This document shows, one piece after another, positions 5,668-7,945 of a DNA stretch of 7,945 nt. The stretch's first letter is position 1. The number at the start of each line of letters is the position of its first letter. Under the pieces are notes generated by a model. That model ran no database searches and was not told the DNA's origin. It saw nothing but the letters and a program-made list of their open reading frames with translations. The translations under genes were made by a program, and so were the position numbers. Source of the stretch: CAYVQU01 sp964453155 (GTDB lineage Bacteria; Chloroflexota; Anaerolineae; Anaerolineales; UBA11858); NCBI GenBank assembly GCA_964453155.1, contig CAYVQU010000218.1:1-7945 (forward strand). Reading direction: 5' to 3'.

Positions 5668-6711
5668 TCAGCGGAGTTCCAATGCCGCCCGGATCATGGC
5701 AAAATACCCCTCATCGGGGACATAATCGGGGACGGAGTTACCGGTCCCGAGCGCGTAGCCGCCGCGGTTTGCCGTTTGTTCCAGCATGGCCTTGGAACGC
5801 GCGTAAACTTCCTTTGGAGTGGCGCGGCACACAAAATCAACATCGATCCCACCGATAATGGCAAATCGATCGCGATATTTCTCATAGGCATCTTCCACGG
5901 CCAAGATGTTGTCTTCATAAGAGTGCCGGGCATCGAAGCCGATCGCCGCCATATCCTCTACGATACGCTCAAAATGGCCACAAGAATGCAGCATCACCGG
6001 CTTGCCCGCGGCGTGAACGGTTTCTACGATCCGTTTATGCCACGGGAAAACGTATTTACGCATCTGACGGGTGGAAAGCATGGTTTGGGTTTTGTAGCCC
6101 CAATCATCGTTATCGATGCAGGCCCCCACTGCAGGATGCGCGGCTACAATTTCGTAGTACCGCACCAGGCTGGCCCCCACCCGGTCGAAGATATCGCCCA
6201 CCAAAGCCGGATCATCGGCCAGGAGATAGCATAATGTTTCGAAACCGACGATCTCAATGACGTTTTCAAGTACCCCGCAGGGGCCGTAAGGCATCAGTTT
6301 CATGCCGGTGGGGAGTTCGGCCGCCAGTGCATCCAAAATCGCGTAATCAGCCGTCTCTGGATCGGGCCATTGGTAAGCTTCGAAGGTGGCCCGGTCGGAG
6401 ATCATTCCCCCGGTATTCATGGAAATCGTGGTTGTATCGTAAGTGCGATATGATGGGAATTCAAAATTGGGGATCAGCACATTGATATGATCGTAACCGG
6501 CCCGATAATAGGCCTGCATCACCTGCCGCTGGGCCGCATAGGGTGCGCGGGCCTCGGTTTCTGTTTGGGGTGCCAATTTGTTATGAAGCCGATCATTTAG
6601 GAAAAACTCGAACAGGGTCGGCCGGTCGGGGATTTCGCGGTGGAAAATGGCTAAGAGATTATCAAAATTGGGTTTCGGGTCGGGGAGGGGAAGGTGATTT
6701 GAAGAGGTCAT
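5668..6711 (-). CDS. URO-D-family methyltransferase-like protein (H-x-C motif), 347 aa
   Basis: This is the first gene of the minus-strand cluster and the most conventional of its URO-D-like proteins. The N-terminus reads NFDNLLAIFHREIPDRPTLF (15-34), as in COG0407 members, without the HemE MRQAGRY motif. DDWGYKTQTMLST (202-214) is the conserved barrel segment, and LHSCGH (241-246) supplies H242 and C244, matching the H-x-C zinc motif of MtaA/MtbA-type methylcobamide methyltransferases. In the C-terminal loop GTGNSVPDYVP (322-332), N325 appears to occupy the position of the third zinc-ligand cysteine. A corrinoid-linked methyl transfer role is thus plausible but unproven. The ATG at 6711 has only a weak GGGA-type ribosome site. 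The divergent VWA gene starts 197 nt away. The spacer to the next gene is 144 nt with a stem-loop and a repeat. The family call is firm and the substrate unknown. Confidence 0.87.
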   Translation of the reverse strand: MTSSNHLPLPDPKPNFDNLLAIFHREIPDRPTLFEFFLNDRLHNKLAPQTETEARAPYAAQRQVMQAYYRAGYDHINVLIPNFEFPSYRTYDTTTISMNTGGMISDRATFEAYQWPDPETADYAILDALAAELPTGMKLMPYGPCGVLENVIEIVGFETLCYLLADDPALVGDIFDRVGASLVRYYEIVAAHPAVGACIDNDDWGYKTQTMLSTRQMRKYVFPWHKRIVETVHAAGKPVMLHSCGHFERIVEDMAAIGFDARHSYEDNILAVEDAYEKYRDRFAIIGGIDVDFVCRATPKEVYARSKAMLEQTANRGGYALGTGNSVPDYVPDEGYFAMIRAALELR

Positions 6712-6908
6712 TTTTCTATCCCGGTCATATGGAGTCGCAGTTGGATATGCGGTAAGTATAAAACATCCTGGGGTTTCGTGGGGGGCGGTTATGATATCTT
6801 TGTCAGAATTTTGTCAGCTGTTTTTCAGGCCGCTATCAAGCTAAATCGGGCCAGACTCAGTATCCTTGGATCAAGTCAAACAAAATGATTCGAGAAGGAG
6901 ATTTACCG
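6712..6908. promoter_or_regulatory. Divergent intergenic region with promoter candidates
   Basis: For the plus-strand lipoprotein, TTGTCA (6811-6816) and TATCAA (6834-6839) are separated by 17 nt and match the sigma70 consensus at 5/6 and 4/6 positions, giving a leader of about 60 nt. TTTGTCAG is repeated directly at 6799-6806 and 6810-6817, exactly 11 nt apart and overlapping the -35, so it could be an operator. For the minus-strand cluster, TATACT at 6760-6755 is a good -10 (5/6), but no recognisable -35 lies 17 nt upstream. These are pattern matches only. Confidence 0.35.
6895..6901 (+). promoter_or_regulatory. Ribosome binding site of the VWA lipoprotein gene
   Basis: AAGGAGA is a strong Shine-Dalgarno match about 8 nt before the ATG at 6909. 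It fixes the start of a gene whose first residues form a lipoprotein signal. Confidence 0.75.
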
Positions 6909-7945
6909 ATGAATGCTAAAAAATTATTTATGATGATCGTAGTTTTGTTCTTGGTTGCCTGTGCCCCTCAAGCTGAGCCCGAATTGATAAATGAACCCGC
7001 GGTGCAAGAAGCCCCTCGGGAAATTGTGGTTGAAAAAGAAGTGGAAAAAGTCGTCGAAGTGGGAGAGACTGCCGCCGATTCAGAGACAACTGCCCCCATT
7101 GCCCAGGAACCACTGCCGACACCGGCCCCAACCATGATCGCCGTCCAAGGTAGCGAGACTGCGCCGGTACCGCCAGGTGAAACTCAACCGCCCGATGCGA
7201 TGTTCTTTGAGAACTACGGCGTCAACCCCTTCACTGACACCTACGAAGATCACCTCTCGACCTTTGCCTTGGATGTGGATACGGCCTCCTACAGCGTCGC
7301 CCGGCGCTATGTCAATGATGGCAATGTTCCCCCGGCAGAGGCTATCCGAGTGGAAGAATTCGTCAACTACTTTGATCCCGGTTACCCCACCCCGCCCGAA
7401 GTAGCCTTTGGCATCTACGCCGATGGGGCCCCTTCCCCCTTCCACCATGACGGGACCCATATCTTACGCTTTGGCATCCAGGGGTACGAAGTTCCTGAGT
7501 ATGCCCGCAAACCAGCCTCCTTGACTTTTGTGATCGATGTCTCGGGCTCTATGGACCGGGAAAACCGCCTGGGATTGGTCAAGCAATCACTCCAGATGTT
7601 GGTGGATCGCCTGCGCCCCGACGATACGGTTTCGATCGTAGTGTATGGTTCGGCGGCCCGGGTTGTACTTTATCCCACCGGTGGCGAATTCCGCACGGAT
7701 ATCTTGAACGCCATCTATTCCCTGCGCCCTGAAGGTTCTACGAATGCTGAAGCGGGCTTGCAGTTGGGCTATCAAATGGCAATGAACGCCTACCGTTCCG
7801 GTGCTATCAATCGAGTAATTCTGTGCTCCGATGGGGTCGCCAATGTGGGTCAAACCGGACCAGATGCGATCTTGAAAACCATCCGCAGCTACGTTGAAGA
7901 GGGCATTACCCTGACCTCGGTCGGCTTTGGGATGGGGAACTTCAA
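6909..7945 (+). CDS. YfbK-like von Willebrand factor A domain lipoprotein, 3' end beyond window
   Basis: 345 codons are visible and the frame is open at the window edge. Residues 1-18 form a lipoprotein signal: two lysines, a hydrophobic stretch and the lipobox LVAC with C18, so the protein should be lipid-anchored on the outer face of the membrane. A low-complexity linker follows (about 19-95), rich in E, V, P and T and including VEKEVEKVVEV. From about 105, NPFTDTYEDHLSTFALDVDTASYSVARRYV matches, in overlapping pieces, the domain that precedes VWA in YfbK-type proteins. The VWA domain begins near 204, with a complete metal-ion-dependent adhesion site: D210, S212 and S214 (DVSGS), T278 (GSTN) and D308 (SDG). 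A C-terminal DUF3520-like domain would be expected beyond the edge. The family binds partner proteins through the metal site; its cellular role is poorly defined. It is transcribed away from the URO-D cluster and is probably unrelated to it. Confidence 0.9.
   Translation, partial: MNAKKLFMMIVVLFLVACAPQAEPELINEPAVQEAPREIVVEKEVEKVVEVGETAADSETTAPIAQEPLPTPAPTMIAVQGSETAPVPPGETQPPDAMFFENYGVNPFTDTYEDHLSTFALDVDTASYSVARRYVNDGNVPPAEAIRVEEFVNYFDPGYPTPPEVAFGIYADGAPSPFHHDGTHILRFGIQGYEVPEYARKPASLTFVIDVSGSMDRENRLGLVKQSLQMLVDRLRPDDTVSIVVYGSAARVVLYPTGGEFRTDILNAIYSLRPEGSTNAEAGLQLGYQMAMNAYRSGAINRVILCSDGVANVGQTGPDAILKTIRSYVEEGITLTSVGFGMGNF

Noticed and set aside
5611..6234. 207-codon plus-strand reading frame
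   Set aside because: It lies almost wholly antisense to the 347-aa URO-D gene, whose motifs are clear. Its own translation shows no domain.
267..6711. Calling any URO-D-like gene hemE
   Set aside because: None of the four has the N-terminal MRQAGRY motif of uroporphyrinogen decarboxylase, no other haem gene is present, and four divergent copies do not fit a biosynthetic single-copy enzyme.

Overview
The window looks like bacterial chromosome of moderate GC content. It holds five genes on the minus strand and the start of one gene on the plus strand. The best guess at the host is an anaerobic Chloroflexota (Anaerolineae-like) bacterium. The plus-strand lipoprotein carries the acidic/valine 'VEKEVEKVVEV' linker I associate with that phylum's lipoproteins. 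Multiple uroporphyrinogen-decarboxylase-like (URO-D) methyltransferases, and intergenic regions full of short hairpins and CGCGGAT repeats, also fit. This is inference from memory, not a database result.

Layout from left to right. Positions 1-266 have no gene and carry an array of four short palindromes spaced about 30 nt apart, each with a different stem sequence. The minus-strand cluster is transcribed from right to left. In transcription order it encodes a 347-aa URO-D-family protein (6711-5668), a 411-aa divergent URO-D-like protein (5520-4285), a 358-aa URO-D-like protein (4279-3203), a 459-aa dihydropyrimidinase/hydantoinase-type cyclic amidohydrolase (3085-1706) and a second-type 356-aa URO-D-like protein (1337-267). 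The 411/358 pair is tightly packed and probably translationally coupled. The other gaps are 144, 117 and 368 nt and contain repeats and hairpins, so the cluster may be several transcripts. Positions 6712-6908 are a divergent promoter region. From 6909 to the window end, a YfbK-like von Willebrand factor A (VWA) lipoprotein starts on the plus strand and is cut by the edge.

None of the four URO-D-like proteins shows the N-terminal MRQAGRY motif of the haem enzyme HemE. They are better read as members of the methyltransferase branch (MtaA/MtbA/CmuA-related). At the position where that branch has its zinc-ligand H-x-C, the four differ: HSCG, YGCC, MVDG and HLDG. Four divergent paralogues around one hydantoinase suggest a catabolic module for a methylated or alkylated cyclic amide or ureide. 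In that reading the hydantoinase opens the ring and URO-D-type enzymes handle methyl transfer. No corrinoid protein, reductive activase, transporter or N-carbamoylase is present, so this pathway is a hypothesis. The VWA lipoprotein is probably functionally unrelated.
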